DNA of 44,791 nt from NCBI GenBank assembly GCA_902786565.1, contig CADACW010000057.1, forward strand, positions 1 to 44,791, in the 5' to 3' direction. Numbering within the stretch: the first letter of the stretch is position 1; every line of letters begins with the position of its first letter. Under the pieces are notes generated by a model. That model saw only the letters and a program-made list of their open reading frames with translations, did no database searches and was not told where the DNA came from. The stretch comes from an uncultured Prevotellaceae bacterium. Lineage in GTDB: Bacteria; Bacteroidota; Bacteroidia; Bacteroidales; Bacteroidaceae. A program made the position numbers and the translations under genes. Shown one piece after another: positions 17,764 to 25,268 of the stretch.

Positions 17764-17807
17764 AAACGGCAATTTTGTCGGCCTCGACGAAAAAAAGGTA
17801 AAAAAGT

Positions 17808-17838
17808 TTTGCTAATTCGCTGAATTATTGTACCTTTG
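17808..17838 (+). promoter_or_regulatory. Promoter of infC-rpmI-rplT
   Basis: TTTG at 17808-17811 and TACCTTTG at 17831-17838, spaced by 19 bp. The leader is only about 20 bases, so there is no room for a long L20-type leader before infC. Confidence 0.7.
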
Positions 17839-17863
17839 CAGCCGATTTCGATAAAAACAGTTA

Positions 17864-18577
17864 ATGAAGACCGACAAAAAACAAAACCAGTACCGCGTGA
17901 ATGAGCAAATTCGCGTGCGCGAAGTCAGAATTGTGGGCGAGAGCGGTTCGACCGTCATGCCTATCAAACAAGCCTTGGATATGGCCCGCCAGCAAGGCGT
18001 GGATTTGGTGGAGATTTCACCCAATGCCAATCCGCCTGTTTGCCGTCTCATTGACTATTCGAAGTTCCTCTACCAGCAGAAGAAGCGCCAGAAGGAAATG
18101 AAGGCCAAGCAGGTCAAGGTGGAGGTGAAGGAAATACGCTTCGGCCCCCAGACCGACGAGCACGACTATCAGTTCAAGCTGAAGCACGCCCAGGAGTTCC
18201 TGGCCGAGGGCAACAAGGTGCGTGCCTACGTGTTCTTCCGTGGCCGCAGCATCCTGTTCAAGGAGCAGGGCGAGGTGTTGCTCCTCCGTTTTGCCAACGA
18301 CCTGGAAGAGTGGGGCAAGGTGGAGTCGATGCCCAGCCTTGAGGGCAAGAAAATGTTCCTCTATCTGGCCCCGAAGAAGGCCGGTGCCCAGAAGAAGAGC
18401 CAGCAGGCTCGCGACCGTGAGGCCGCCGAGGGTGTGCTGAAGGAGGAAAACCGGCCCGCCCCGCGGACAACGGTGCCCGACATCGACGTGGAAGCCCCCG
18501 CCAATGGTGGTCTGCTGGCCAACGCCAAGATTAGTGCCGAGGCCCTGAAGCGGCTGACCGAGGAGAACGAAGATTAG
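17864..18577 (+). CDS. infC: Translation initiation factor IF-3
   Basis: 237 residues. N domain at about 8-80 ([19 protein letters not shown]), linker with basic residues ([12 protein letters not shown]), C domain at about 85-175 ([20 protein letters not shown]). IF-3 binds the 30S subunit and checks start-codon pairing. The protein carries an extra charged C-terminal tail of about 60 residues beyond the core. The start is a normal ATG, unlike the rare AUU used by E. coli infC for autoregulation. First gene of the conserved infC-rpmI-rplT operon. Confidence 0.96.
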   Translation: MKTDKKQNQYRVNEQIRVREVRIVGESGSTVMPIKQALDMARQQGVDLVEISPNANPPVCRLIDYSKFLYQQKKRQKEMKAKQVKVEVKEIRFGPQTDEHDYQFKLKHAQEFLAEGNKVRAYVFFRGRSILFKEQGEVLLLRFANDLEEWGKVESMPSLEGKKMFLYLAPKKAGAQKKSQQARDREAAEGVLKEENRPAPRTTVPDIDVEAPANGGLLANAKISAEALKRLTEENED

Positions 18578-18663
18578 AGAATTTTAGGTGCGCTGCGCCC
18601 GGTATATGCGTTGCCACCGCTTTAGTAATAATTATAAAGTTTAAAAATTAAAAGATTAAAAAA

Positions 18664-18861
18664 ATGCCAAAAGTAAAGACAAACTCCGGCGCCAAGAAGA
18701 GATTCTCGTTCACCGGAACTGGTAAGGTCAAGAGACATCACGCTTACCACAGCCACATCCTGACGAAGAAGACCAAGAAGCAGAAACGCAACTTGGTGGG
18801 CTACGCCATCGTAGACAAGACTAACATGAAGCAGGTTCGTGACTTGCTGTGTCTCCGCTAA
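18664..18861 (+). CDS. rpmI: 50S ribosomal protein L35
   Basis: 65 residues, usual length. Begins [14 protein letters not shown] and is strongly basic ([28 protein letters not shown]). Second gene of the infC operon, 86 bp after infC; the gap is AT-rich just before the ATG. Confidence 0.97.
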   Translation: MPKVKTNSGAKKRFSFTGTGKVKRHHAYHSHILTKKTKKQKRNLVGYAIVDKTNMKQVRDLLCLR

Positions 18862-18901
18862 CAGTAACACTATTGTCTAACACATCTAAAGAAAGAAAAT
18901 T

Positions 18902-19246
18902 ATGCCAAGATCAGTAAATCACGTTGCATCAAGAGCTAAACGTAAGAGAATACTCAAGCTCACTCGCGGCTACTTCGGAGCCCGCAAGAATGTATGGACA
19001 GTAGCAAAGAACACCTGGGAGAAGGGTCTGACATACGCCTATCGCGATCGTCGCAACAAGAAGCGCAACTTCCGTGCCCTGTGGATTCAGCGTATCAACG
19101 CTGCCGCCCGTATGGAGGGCATCAGCTATTCGAAGCTGATGGGTGCACTGGCCAAGGCCGGCATCGAGATCAACCGCAAGGTGCTCGCCGACCTCGCCCT
19201 GAACAATCCCGAAGCCTTCAAGGCTATCGTGGCAAAGGTGAAGTAA
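18902..19246 (+). CDS. rplT: 50S ribosomal protein L20
   Basis: 114 residues, usual length. Begins [18 protein letters not shown], with the typical [10 protein letters not shown] and [10 protein letters not shown] motifs. L20 binds 23S rRNA early in 50S assembly. Last gene of the operon; the stop is four bases before a heptamer array that flanks the shared terminator. Confidence 0.97.
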   Translation: MPRSVNHVASRAKRKRILKLTRGYFGARKNVWTVAKNTWEKGLTYAYRDRRNKKRNFRALWIQRINAAARMEGISYSKLMGALAKAGIEINRKVLADLALNNPEAFKAIVAKVK

Positions 19247-19249
19247 TTG

Positions 19250-19370
19250 GAAGATTGAATATTGAAGATTGAAAATAACGCCCGGCGTACTCAGATGTAT
19301 GCCGGGCGTTATTTGATTCTCAATCTTCAATCTTCAATTTTCAATCTTCAATCTTCAATCTTCAATCTTC
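19250..19370. repeat. Heptamer arrays in inverted orientation around the rplT/fabD terminator
   Basis: Left arm: four heptamers GAAGATT, GAATATT, GAAGATT, GAAAATA (19250-19277). Right arm: seven copies of AATCTTC, one of them AATTTTC (19322-19370), preceded by GATTCTC. The arms are reverse complements and enclose the terminator hairpin. The right arm enters the fabD gene and supplies its last codons and stop. Confidence 0.85.
19273..19314. terminator. Bidirectional terminator between rplT and fabD
   Basis: AAATAACGCCCGGC (19273-19286) pairs perfectly with GCCGGGCGTTATTT (19301-19314). With A/T runs on both sides it can serve rplT on the forward strand and fabD on the reverse strand. Confidence 0.8.
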
Positions 19371-20252
19371 AATGCTGTGTGCCGTCACTTCCTTGCTGAT
19401 TTTGGCAATCATGCCCTGCAGGGCCTTGCCGGGACCGCACTCGGTGAAGTCGGTGGCGCCGTCGGCAATCATCGCCTGCACGCACTGCGTCCAGCGCACC
19501 GAGCTGGTCAGCTGGGCTATGAGGTTCTGCTTGATTTCGGCGGGGTCAGTGTGGGGCTTGCCGTCCACGTTCTGATAGACGGGGCATTTCGGTGTGCTGA
19601 ACTTGGTGCCCTCGATGGCCTTCTGTAGCTCGTCCTTGGCGGGCTGCATCAGGGGCGAGTGGAAGGCGCCGCCCACCTTCAGGGGCAGGGCCCGCTTTGC
19701 GCCGGCGGCCTTCAGCTGTTCGCAAGCCTCGTTGATGGCCTCCACATTTCCGCTGATGACCAGCTGTCCGGGGTTGTTGTAGTTGGCGCATACCACCACG
19801 TGGCCTTCACGGTTGATGCCGGCGCAGATCTCCTCCACCTTCTCGTCGGGCAGTCCGATGATGGCGGCCATGGTCGAGGGCTGTGCCTCGCAGGCTTTCT
19901 GCATGGCCATGGCGCGGGCGTAGACCAGTCGCAGGCCGTCTTCGAACGACAGTGCGCCGGCGGCTACCAGAGCCGAGAACTCGCCCAGCGAGTGGCCGGC
20001 GGTCATGGCGGGCTGGAAGGCGTCGCCCATGCAGATGGCCGAGATGACCGAGTGCAGGAACACGGCGGGCTGCGTCACCTTGGTCTGGCGCAGGTCCTCG
20101 TCGGTGCCGTCGAACATGATGTCGGTAATGCGGTAGCCAAGTATGTCGTTGGCTTTCTCGAAGAGTTCTTTTGCTTTTGCGTTGTTGTCGTAGAGGTCCT
20201 TGCCCATTCCTACGAACTGTGCCCCCTGTCCGGGGAAAACAAATGCTTTCAT
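19362..20252 (-). CDS. fabD: Malonyl-CoA:acyl-carrier-protein transacylase
   Basis: 296 residues. Begins KAFVFPGQGAQFVGMG; the active serine lies in GHSLGE (S88), with the family PLKVGGAFHSPLM (catalytic His) in the second half. It moves the malonyl group from CoA to ACP for fatty-acid elongation. The gene stands alone here. The last codons (SIED and the TGA stop) are made by the AATCTTC heptamer array read in reverse, so the natural C-terminus seems to have been replaced or extended by the repeat. No clear promoter box was found upstream. Confidence 0.95.
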   Translation of the reverse strand: MKAFVFPGQGAQFVGMGKDLYDNNAKAKELFEKANDILGYRITDIMFDGTDEDLRQTKVTQPAVFLHSVISAICMGDAFQPAMTAGHSLGEFSALVAAGALSFEDGLRLVYARAMAMQKACEAQPSTMAAIIGLPDEKVEEICAGINREGHVVVCANYNNPGQLVISGNVEAINEACEQLKAAGAKRALPLKVGGAFHSPLMQPAKDELQKAIEGTKFSTPKCPVYQNVDGKPHTDPAEIKQNLIAQLTSSVRWTQCVQAMIADGATDFTECGPGKALQGMIAKISKEVTAHSIED

Positions 20253-20310
20253 TTCGTTTCTTTCTTTATTTATTTGAGTGAATAATAGAATTTTGCTCTG
20301 CTTTTTAAAT

Positions 20311-21687
20311 TCAGTAGCACCCCAGGCCAGTTGCGGTTGAGAGTGAGTCGAGGTGGAAGTCGTATATCAGGTTTTGTTCGTCAATCAGTTTGAAGTGCTG
20401 CTTGCCCTGTATGGAGTCGTCGGGCGTTTCCCATTTCACCTTGACAAAGCGGGTGGAGTCTTCCGATGCCGGGGTGCGCAGCAGCGTGTTCTCAAAGTAG
20501 TAGCTGAACAGCGTGGTCGAGTCGTTCTCGCGTGTCTCGCCCATCACCACGTCGTCGGCATAGCCGGTGACGATAGAGCCCGCCATCTGCATGGCGTGCA
20601 GCGGATAGGCATAGTCGCCGTGGTAGTTGGTGAATCTGAGTGCAGCCCCGCGGCCTCCGGTGAAGGGGTAGAACTGTGCCAGCGTGCAGTGGTCAACCAC
20701 CGTCACGCCGCCGCAGACGGAGAGGCAGTCGCCCATGGCGTTTGAGATTTGGCAGTTCAGCAGCCCTATCGACGAGTTGAACGCCTGCAGGCCGTGGCCC
20801 TTGCTGTTGTGTATCACGGTGCGCTCCATGTAGAGCCGCTGCTTGCTCTCGTCGAAGGCGGTAGAGTCGCACACGATGCCACATTCGGCATTGCGTATCT
20901 CGGAGGCGGTGATGCGGTTTTTGAACGACGATGCGCAGATGCGTATGCCGCGCCACTGGCCGCTGACGCGGTCGTAGGGCAGGTAGTCGAACATGTGGTC
21001 CAGCCGGTCGCCCCGGAACACGGCGCTGTCGGCCAGCAGCGTGCCGTAGACGTCGATGCCGGCCTTGTCGTGGAAGTAGAGGGTGGTGTTTTTGACGGTC
21101 AGCGTGGCCGCGCTGTCCACGCGCAGCCCGCCATAGACGACGATGGGCTTGCGGCTCTCAATCGTCGAGTCGCTGCTCACCACCACGTCGCGCCAGAGCA
21201 GCGCATCCCAGGCGTAGCCCTGCAGCACGACGCTCTGCTCCACGCCGCTCTCCAGGCGGAACACCAGTTCGTCGTTCAGCTGTTGCGGGTCCATTTTGCC
21301 GTTCTCAGGTGCTGTCAGCTCCACGAACACGCGGATGCTGTCGCCCTCGCGCACCTCCAGGTCGCCCACCACCGAGCCAGTGGTGTTGTCCAGATACGAG
21401 CCGTCCACGTTGACGCGGAAGCCCGTCTGGTTGCCCTGCCTCAGCCGCACGTTTTGCAGTCGCACTCCGCTGCGCGAGCGGTTGAACACCCAGAAGTCGT
21501 AGGTGCGTGAGCCTATGGTGGAGAAGACCGTGTCCATCACCACCGAGTCGGTAGAGAATGTCAGCGTGGCCGTAGGGCTGGTGGTGAAGTCGTCGCCATC
21601 GGAGCAGCCGAAGAGCAGAGTGCAGCAAAACAATGCTGATGCCAACTGCACCAACAGCAGGGATAAAATGTTTTTCCGTCGTGTCAT
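20311..21687 (-). CDS. Lipoprotein with right-handed parallel beta-helix
   Basis: 458 residues. Signal sequence with lipobox LLFG-C (C28), followed by acidic residues (CSDGDD). In Bacteroidetes this resembles the export signal that sends lipoproteins to the cell surface. An Ig-like or choice-of-anchor domain covers about 45-180 (ATLTFSTDSVVMDTVFSTIG). From about 190 to 420 short repeated strands (NTTLYFHDKAGIDVYGTLLA, SSFKNRITASEIRNAECGI) indicate a parallel beta-helix. No catalytic motif of polysaccharide lyases was recognised. Likely surface-exposed; substrate unknown. 58 bp upstream of fabD in the same direction, so co-transcription with fabD is possible. Confidence 0.82.
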   Translation of the reverse strand: MTRRKNILSLLLVQLASALFCCTLLFGCSDGDDFTTSPTATLTFSTDSVVMDTVFSTIGSRTYDFWVFNRSRSGVRLQNVRLRQGNQTGFRVNVDGSYLDNTTGSVVGDLEVREGDSIRVFVELTAPENGKMDPQQLNDELVFRLESGVEQSVVLQGYAWDALLWRDVVVSSDSTIESRKPIVVYGGLRVDSAATLTVKNTTLYFHDKAGIDVYGTLLADSAVFRGDRLDHMFDYLPYDRVSGQWRGIRICASSFKNRITASEIRNAECGIVCDSTAFDESKQRLYMERTVIHNSKGHGLQAFNSSIGLLNCQISNAMGDCLSVCGGVTVVDHCTLAQFYPFTGGRGAALRFTNYHGDYAYPLHAMQMAGSIVTGYADDVVMGETRENDSTTLFSYYFENTLLRTPASEDSTRFVKVKWETPDDSIQGKQHFKLIDEQNLIYDFHLDSLSTATGLGCY

Positions 21688-21723
21688 ATATTGTAGAAAC
21701 GCTTTTTTACCATATTTATTGTA

Positions 21724-21812
21724 TGAATTAAGAGTTTAGAATTAAGAGTTTAGAATTTAGAATTAAGAGTTGTCGCCTTCGGCGAGTAAGAGTTAAGAGT
21801 TTAGAATTTAGA
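21724..21812. repeat. Heptamer array around a small palindrome
   Basis: Seven tandem heptamers of the form AGA(A/G)TT(A/T) run from 21724 to 21772. A perfect palindrome TCGCCTTCGGCGA follows (21773-21785), then further heptamers of the same kind to about 21812. It lies upstream of the lipoprotein gene start. Confidence 0.8.
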
Positions 21813-21871
21813 GCGTGAAAAAGAAAAACTTAGCGGCATACAGTTTAATTGCCGTGAATAATTCAGGCTAA
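21813..21871 (+). repeat. 59-bp direct repeat, copy 1
   Basis: Same length as 22437-22495 and identical at about 52 of 59 positions; all differences seen are transitions. Shared core includes CTTAGCGGCATACA and TGAATAATT. The two copies bound a gene-free region rich in palindromes. Confidence 0.8.
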
Positions 21872-21935
21872 GGAGTTGAGGAGTAAAGGAGTTGCTTTGT
21901 CGTTTTTTTTTCAAACGGCCGAAATACCCCCCTTA

Positions 21936-22000
21936 GAGATAAGTGCCACTTATCTCCGAGATAAAAGGCACTTATCTCCGAGATAAAAGGCACTTATCTC
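21936..22000. repeat. Array of GAGATAA/TTATCTC palindromes with a 22-bp period
   Basis: Starts with a 21-bp palindrome, GAGATAAGTG-C-CACTTATCTC (21936-21956). Units with the odd palindrome TTATCTC-C-GAGATAA follow at 21950-21964 and 21972-21986, and a truncated half unit near 21994. The 13-bp word CTCCGAGATAAAA in each unit also occurs at 11657-11669 beside the array near menD. Confidence 0.8.
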
Positions 22001-22090
22001 TGCCGCTTTACCCTCCCTTTGGCAATGTAAAGTATTTTCGGTTTCCGCCCTGCTTGCGCAGCTGATGCCATCGGCATCTGACAGGGGTAG

Positions 22091-22342
22091 CCAGCCATTT
22101 CAATGGCTGGTACGGTGATGACCGCCACAGCGGGCGTGCCTTTAGGTACGCGACCTGGGTGCCGTGTGGTGTGTCGCGTACCTACGGCACGCATCCCCCA
22201 TTTTCCTGCCGTTTCCCAGCCGTTGAAACGGCTGGCTACCGCTGTCAGGCCCCTATGGGGCATTTGGCTGCGCGTGGTTTCCCAGCCGTTGAAACGGCTG
22301 GCTACCGCTGTCTGGCCCCTATGGGGCATTTGGCTGCGCGTG
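22091..22342. repeat. REP-like palindromes and a 66-bp tandem duplication
   Basis: Perfect hairpins CCAGCCATT/AATGGCTGG (22091-22110) and CCAGCCGTT/AACGGCTGG (22216-22235 and 22282-22301). The latter two belong to a 66-bp unit repeated twice in tandem (22211-22276 and 22277-22342), each also holding GCCCC/GGGGC. A long inverted repeat around GGTACGCGAC/GTCGCGTACC spans about 22134-22192. This resembles REP elements mobilised in trans by RAYT (IS200-like) transposases; no such gene is in the window. Confidence 0.8.
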
Positions 22343-22436
22343 GTTTGCTTGCCTGCTTGCATTTCAAAATTGCAGCGAAGCGAGGATAAATCTTGACTTA
22401 CATTATTCATAGATAATGTATTTCTTTTTGTAAAAC

Positions 22437-22495
22437 GCGTGAAGAAGAAAGACTTAGCGGCATACAATTTAATTGTCATGAATAATTTAGGTTAA
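22437..22495 (+). repeat. 59-bp direct repeat, copy 2
   Basis: Partner of 21813-21871. Together they define a composite segment of about 680 bp. Between this copy and 22529 no gene is seen. Confidence 0.8.
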
Positions 22496-22528
22496 TTCAC
22501 TTTCGCAAGCTCTGTTTGCTTCAGTTTT

Positions 22529-22560
22529 AGAGGTGAGAGGTGAGAGGTAAGAGGTGAGAG
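22529..22560. repeat. Short heptamer array (AGAGGTG)
   Basis: Four tandem heptamers, AGAGGTG x2, AGAGGTA, AGAGGTG, at 22529-22556. It lies 45 bp upstream of the promoter at 22605. Confidence 0.75.
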
Positions 22561-22604
22561 AAATGCCTTTTTGTGGTTAAAAATTGCGATTTTTCTTTCA
22601 TTTG

Positions 22605-22636
22605 TTTGGTGATTTCCAGAGTTTTGTGTAATTTTG
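22605..22636 (+). promoter_or_regulatory. Promoter of the structured leader and the DNRLRE-like gene
   Basis: TTTG at 22605-22608 and TAATTTTG at 22629-22636, spaced by 20 bp. The predicted start near 22641 leaves a leader of about 270 bases before the ATG at 22909. Confidence 0.65.
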
Positions 22637-22639
22637 CCG

Positions 22640-22818
22640 CCGTATTCTGACGAATACGAACATTTTTTGCTCAATTCTCCGACGAACTGCGACCTCTAAC
22701 GAGATTTTACGAGCAAGATTAATCCTATGTGAGTGTGCGCCATTGGCGCAGATTCACCCATAAGGATTAAAGGCTGTCGCAGGCCTGTCGGAGATATGGC
22801 AGAGTCTGCGCTTTTTTT
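22640..22818 (+). ncRNA. Candidate structured 5' leader or small RNA with a possible attenuator
   Basis: A 5' hairpin CGTATTC/GAATACG lies at 22641-22659. An outer stem CTCCGAC (22677-22683) / GTCGGAG (22787-22793) and a second stem TGCGAC (22688-22693) / GTCGCA (22776-22781) enclose a long hairpin: TTAATCCT/AGGATTAA (22719-22726 with 22763-22770), GTGA/TCAC, and TGCGCC/GGCGCA (22736-22750). GCGCAGA (22746-22752), part of that hairpin, can instead pair with TCTGCGC (22805-22811), which is followed by seven T (22812-22818). That gives mutually exclusive forms, as in an attenuator. I do not recognise a known riboswitch class. The stems are visible; the regulatory role is inferred. Confidence 0.5.
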
Positions 22819-22908
22819 GTGTCTGAACGCAAGGAGAGTGTAGTTGCCAGAGGAAGAGAGAAACTACTTTTTTTATAACTAACATTAATTAATTCAAACA
22901 AAAAAAAG

Positions 22909-24975
22909 ATGAAAAGAACTACTTTCTTTAAGTCACTCCTACTCGCAGCAGGACTGTCAGTGGGGGCAAATGCGTGGGCAGAAGAGGTAACACTCACACC
23001 AACGGCTGACACAGAACTTAACTGGACTAGTGACGAGACTAAGGTTACTAGCTATGGGACGGAAACTTCCTTAAACTGCGGTATCTGGCAAGAGATGTGG
23101 ACAAATGCGACACCTGGTCTTAAGGGCTCAAATGCACGAATTGCACTTCTTAAATTTGACGTTTCCAATTATAAAGGCAAATTGACTTCTGCCACCTTGA
23201 AATTAACAGGAACTAATCCTAGTACCAATACTAATACAAGAAGTATTTATCTCGGCTACTTCACTAGTACAAGCTGGGATGAGACAACCACAGCATCTGG
23301 CTCGGGTATGAACACAAGGTCAGCTGATGCATTAAATATTCAGCCTTTCAATATTTCTCAGTCTTTAGCTAAAGGTGAAACAAAAGAGGTCTCTTTCTCA
23401 AATGATGCTTTACTGACTTACTTGAACAATGATGAGGATGGAATCGTCAGCCTTATTGTATATGGTGTTGGTCAAGGGTGTTATATCAACTCAAAGGAAG
23501 CAGAGTCAGGCAAACCTCAGTTGGTTCTGACTTATTCAAGCGAGACCTTGTACACGGCCACCTTTACTGAAACAAACAACCTGGAGCCGACGGTTACTAT
23601 CTATAGCGATGAAAATAGGGCTAATGTCGTGACCAATGGTACACTTACTGACGGTACTACCTATTATTATACAGCCTCACTTGCAGGTTATGCAGACAGC
23701 AAAGGCTCATTTACTGTTAATGGTGCTGCACCCTCCATCAGTATTACTATGACAAAGTTGGCTCGCTACACCTTTACTGTAAATGCCATCGACGGCAATT
23801 CTAATGTCATAAAGGCTCTTATCTCAGATGAAGATTCTTACGCTGGCAAGGCTTATAAATTGTATTTCTCAAAATACCTGACAGACGACGCCAATGTTGT
23901 GACATACGTAAAGGATGACAACACTTTTGCTGCAAGTTACACATCATCTTCAGAAAGTGCTACTCAAACTGTGAGCTATACTGCTTATACAGGACAGGCT
24001 TGGTTCTTTGAAGGTGAATCATTCTCAGCGTTAGGAACAAAAAATGCAAGCGACAATTACTCAGGTGGTAATAGCGGTCGTGGTCTAAGTGATGCTACAC
24101 TTGATGTTATGACAATGCCCTTGGCAGGAACATATAACATTTCATATGCTGTATGTAGTAACAATACAAATAATGCTCATACTTATTCTTTCTACAAGAA
24201 CAGTTCTGAAAATGTTGTTGAGACACAGAATTGCCAGTGGTCTGTAAATTATGTTAAGACCACGGGTACCAAATCGGTCAGCAACATATCATTTGCTTCC
24301 GGCGATGTTCTCAAGTTCTATGGTGGAAGCACAAATATTATTCTTGACTATGTGCTTGTCGAACTTGCATCTGCAGCACCTGTTACTGCCACATTAGGCG
24401 CAAACGGCTACACAACTTTTGCAAGTGTTTATGACCTTGACCTGAGCAACCTGAATGGCTTCAAGGCTTATACTGCTACTTTGAGCGGTGCCGAACTTTC
24501 GTTCACCGAGTGCACCAGCAAGGTGGTTGCCGGTACTGGCCTGCTGCTGAAGGGTACTGCTGATGCAGAAGTTGAGATTCCTGTTGCAACTGCTGACGCT
24601 GCTGCCGTTTCTGGTAATGCCCTGACTGGTGTTACTGCTGATACCGACCTGAAGAGCGATGCTGATGGCGACTACATCTTCGTGATGAAGAAGGCTGCGT
24701 CTGCGGCTGATGCCCTGACCTTCCTGCCTCTGACCACTGAGAGCGAGGTGACCGTTCCTGCCGGAAAGGCATACGTGACCGTTCCCGCTACTGCCTTTAC
24801 TGGTGGTGGTGCACGTTCTCTGAATGTTTCGTTTGGCAATGAGGCTACTGGCATTAACGCCGTAGAGGCCGCTGCCCAGAAGGAGAGCGCTTACAACCTT
24901 AACGGTCAGCGTGTGATGCAGCCCACAAAGGGCCTGTACATCGTGAATGGCAAGAAAGTTATCATCAACAAATAA
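22909..24975 (+). CDS. Secreted DNRLRE/CBM-like protein with a short T9SS-type C-terminal tail
   Basis: 688 residues. Signal peptide at 1-24 (SLLLAAGLSVGANAWA). Residues about 27-210 resemble the DNRLRE (CBM96-like) fold: ADTELNWTSDETK, then ARIALLKFDVSNYKGKL and KPQLVLTYSS. PEGA-like and carbohydrate-binding-like beta domains follow (YTATFTETNN from about 220; another near 350-480). The last ~35 residues (SAYNLNGQRVMQPTKGLYIV, then GKKVIIN) match the short tail I know from Prevotella T9SS cargo. No catalytic centre recognised. The first two thirds are clearly AT-richer than the last third and than neighbouring genes. Preceded by a 270-base structured leader and followed after 21 bp by a 59-aa gene. 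Confidence 0.75.
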   Translation: MKRTTFFKSLLLAAGLSVGANAWAEEVTLTPTADTELNWTSDETKVTSYGTETSLNCGIWQEMWTNATPGLKGSNARIALLKFDVSNYKGKLTSATLKLTGTNPSTNTNTRSIYLGYFTSTSWDETTTASGSGMNTRSADALNIQPFNISQSLAKGETKEVSFSNDALLTYLNNDEDGIVSLIVYGVGQGCYINSKEAESGKPQLVLTYSSETLYTATFTETNNLEPTVTIYSDENRANVVTNGTLTDGTTYYYTASLAGYADSKGSFTVNGAAPSISITMTKLARYTFTVNAIDGNSNVIKALISDEDSYAGKAYKLYFSKYLTDDANVVTYVKDDNTFAASYTSSSESATQTVSYTAYTGQAWFFEGESFSALGTKNASDNYSGGNSGRGLSDATLDVMTMPLAGTYNISYAVCSNNTNNAHTYSFYKNSSENVVETQNCQWSVNYVKTTGTKSVSNISFASGDVLKFYGGSTNIILDYVLVELASAAPVTATLGANGYTTFASVYDLDLSNLNGFKAYTATLSGAELSFTECTSKVVAGTGLLLKGTADAEVEIPVATADAAAVSGNALTGVTADTDLKSDADGDYIFVMKKAASAADALTFLPLTTESEVTVPAGKAYVTVPATAFTGGGARSLNVSFGNEATGINAVEAAAQKESAYNLNGQRVMQPTKGLYIVNGKKVIINK

Positions 24976-24996
24976 AAGTATAGGAGAACACAAACA

Positions 24997-25176
24997 ATGA
25001 AAAAGACATATATTGAACCCGCAACAATTGTCATGGCTGTAGAGGTGAAGAACTCACTTCTCGGCGCATCAGACCCCCAAACCCAGACACTGTCCGTTGA
25101 TGGTGAGACCATCAGCGACGGCAATGCGATTGGCTCTCGCCGCAGTTCCCTCTGGGACGACGAGGAAGAAGATTAA
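24997..25176 (+). CDS. 59-aa acidic small protein of the Bacteroidales MKKTYI type
   Basis: Begins MKKTYIEPATIVMAVEVKN, then SLLGASD, and ends in the acidic run WDDEEED. I recognise a common class of short, uncharacterised Bacteroidales proteins that open MKK-Y-P, carry a small-residue LL(A/G) motif and end acidic. It follows the 688-aa gene by 21 bp and is followed by a strong terminator, so it is probably the last gene of a two-gene operon. No membrane segment and no cysteines. Function unknown; a secreted or processed peptide is one guess. Confidence 0.7.
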   Translation: MKKTYIEPATIVMAVEVKNSLLGASDPQTQTLSVDGETISDGNAIGSRRSSLWDDEEED

Positions 25177-25225
25177 TATTGTCTGTGCTGTGTCTTGACA
25201 GGCACGGCCCAGACTGAGCGATATG

Positions 25226-25268
25226 CGCCGCGCCGACGGTCTGCGAGGATAGTCGGGGCGGCGTTTTT
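25226..25268 (+). terminator. Terminator after the small protein gene
   Basis: CGCCGCGCCGAC (25226-25237) pairs with GTCGGGGCGGCG (25252-25263) with one mismatch, followed by TTTTT. It lies 49 bases after the stop codon. Confidence 0.85.

Noticed and set aside
17763-17805. Possible terminator between the permease and infC
   Set aside because: A weak TTTGTCG/CGACGAAA pairing is present, but an A-run, not a T-run, follows on the forward strand. Not strong enough to list.
18578-18663. L20-type regulatory leader between infC and rpmI
   Set aside because: The gap is only 86 bases and AT-rich; no convincing pseudoknot or long hairpin was seen.
22211-22342. Possible CRISPR array
   Set aside because: Only two units, in direct contact with no spacers, and palindromic hairpins of 20 bp. 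There is no cas gene in the window.
21994-22479. Long reading frames on both strands in the CCAGCC repeat region (161 and 97 residues)
   Set aside because: Their proteins are direct translations of the 66-bp tandem unit and palindromes, with repeated peptide blocks on both strands. They are repeat artefacts.
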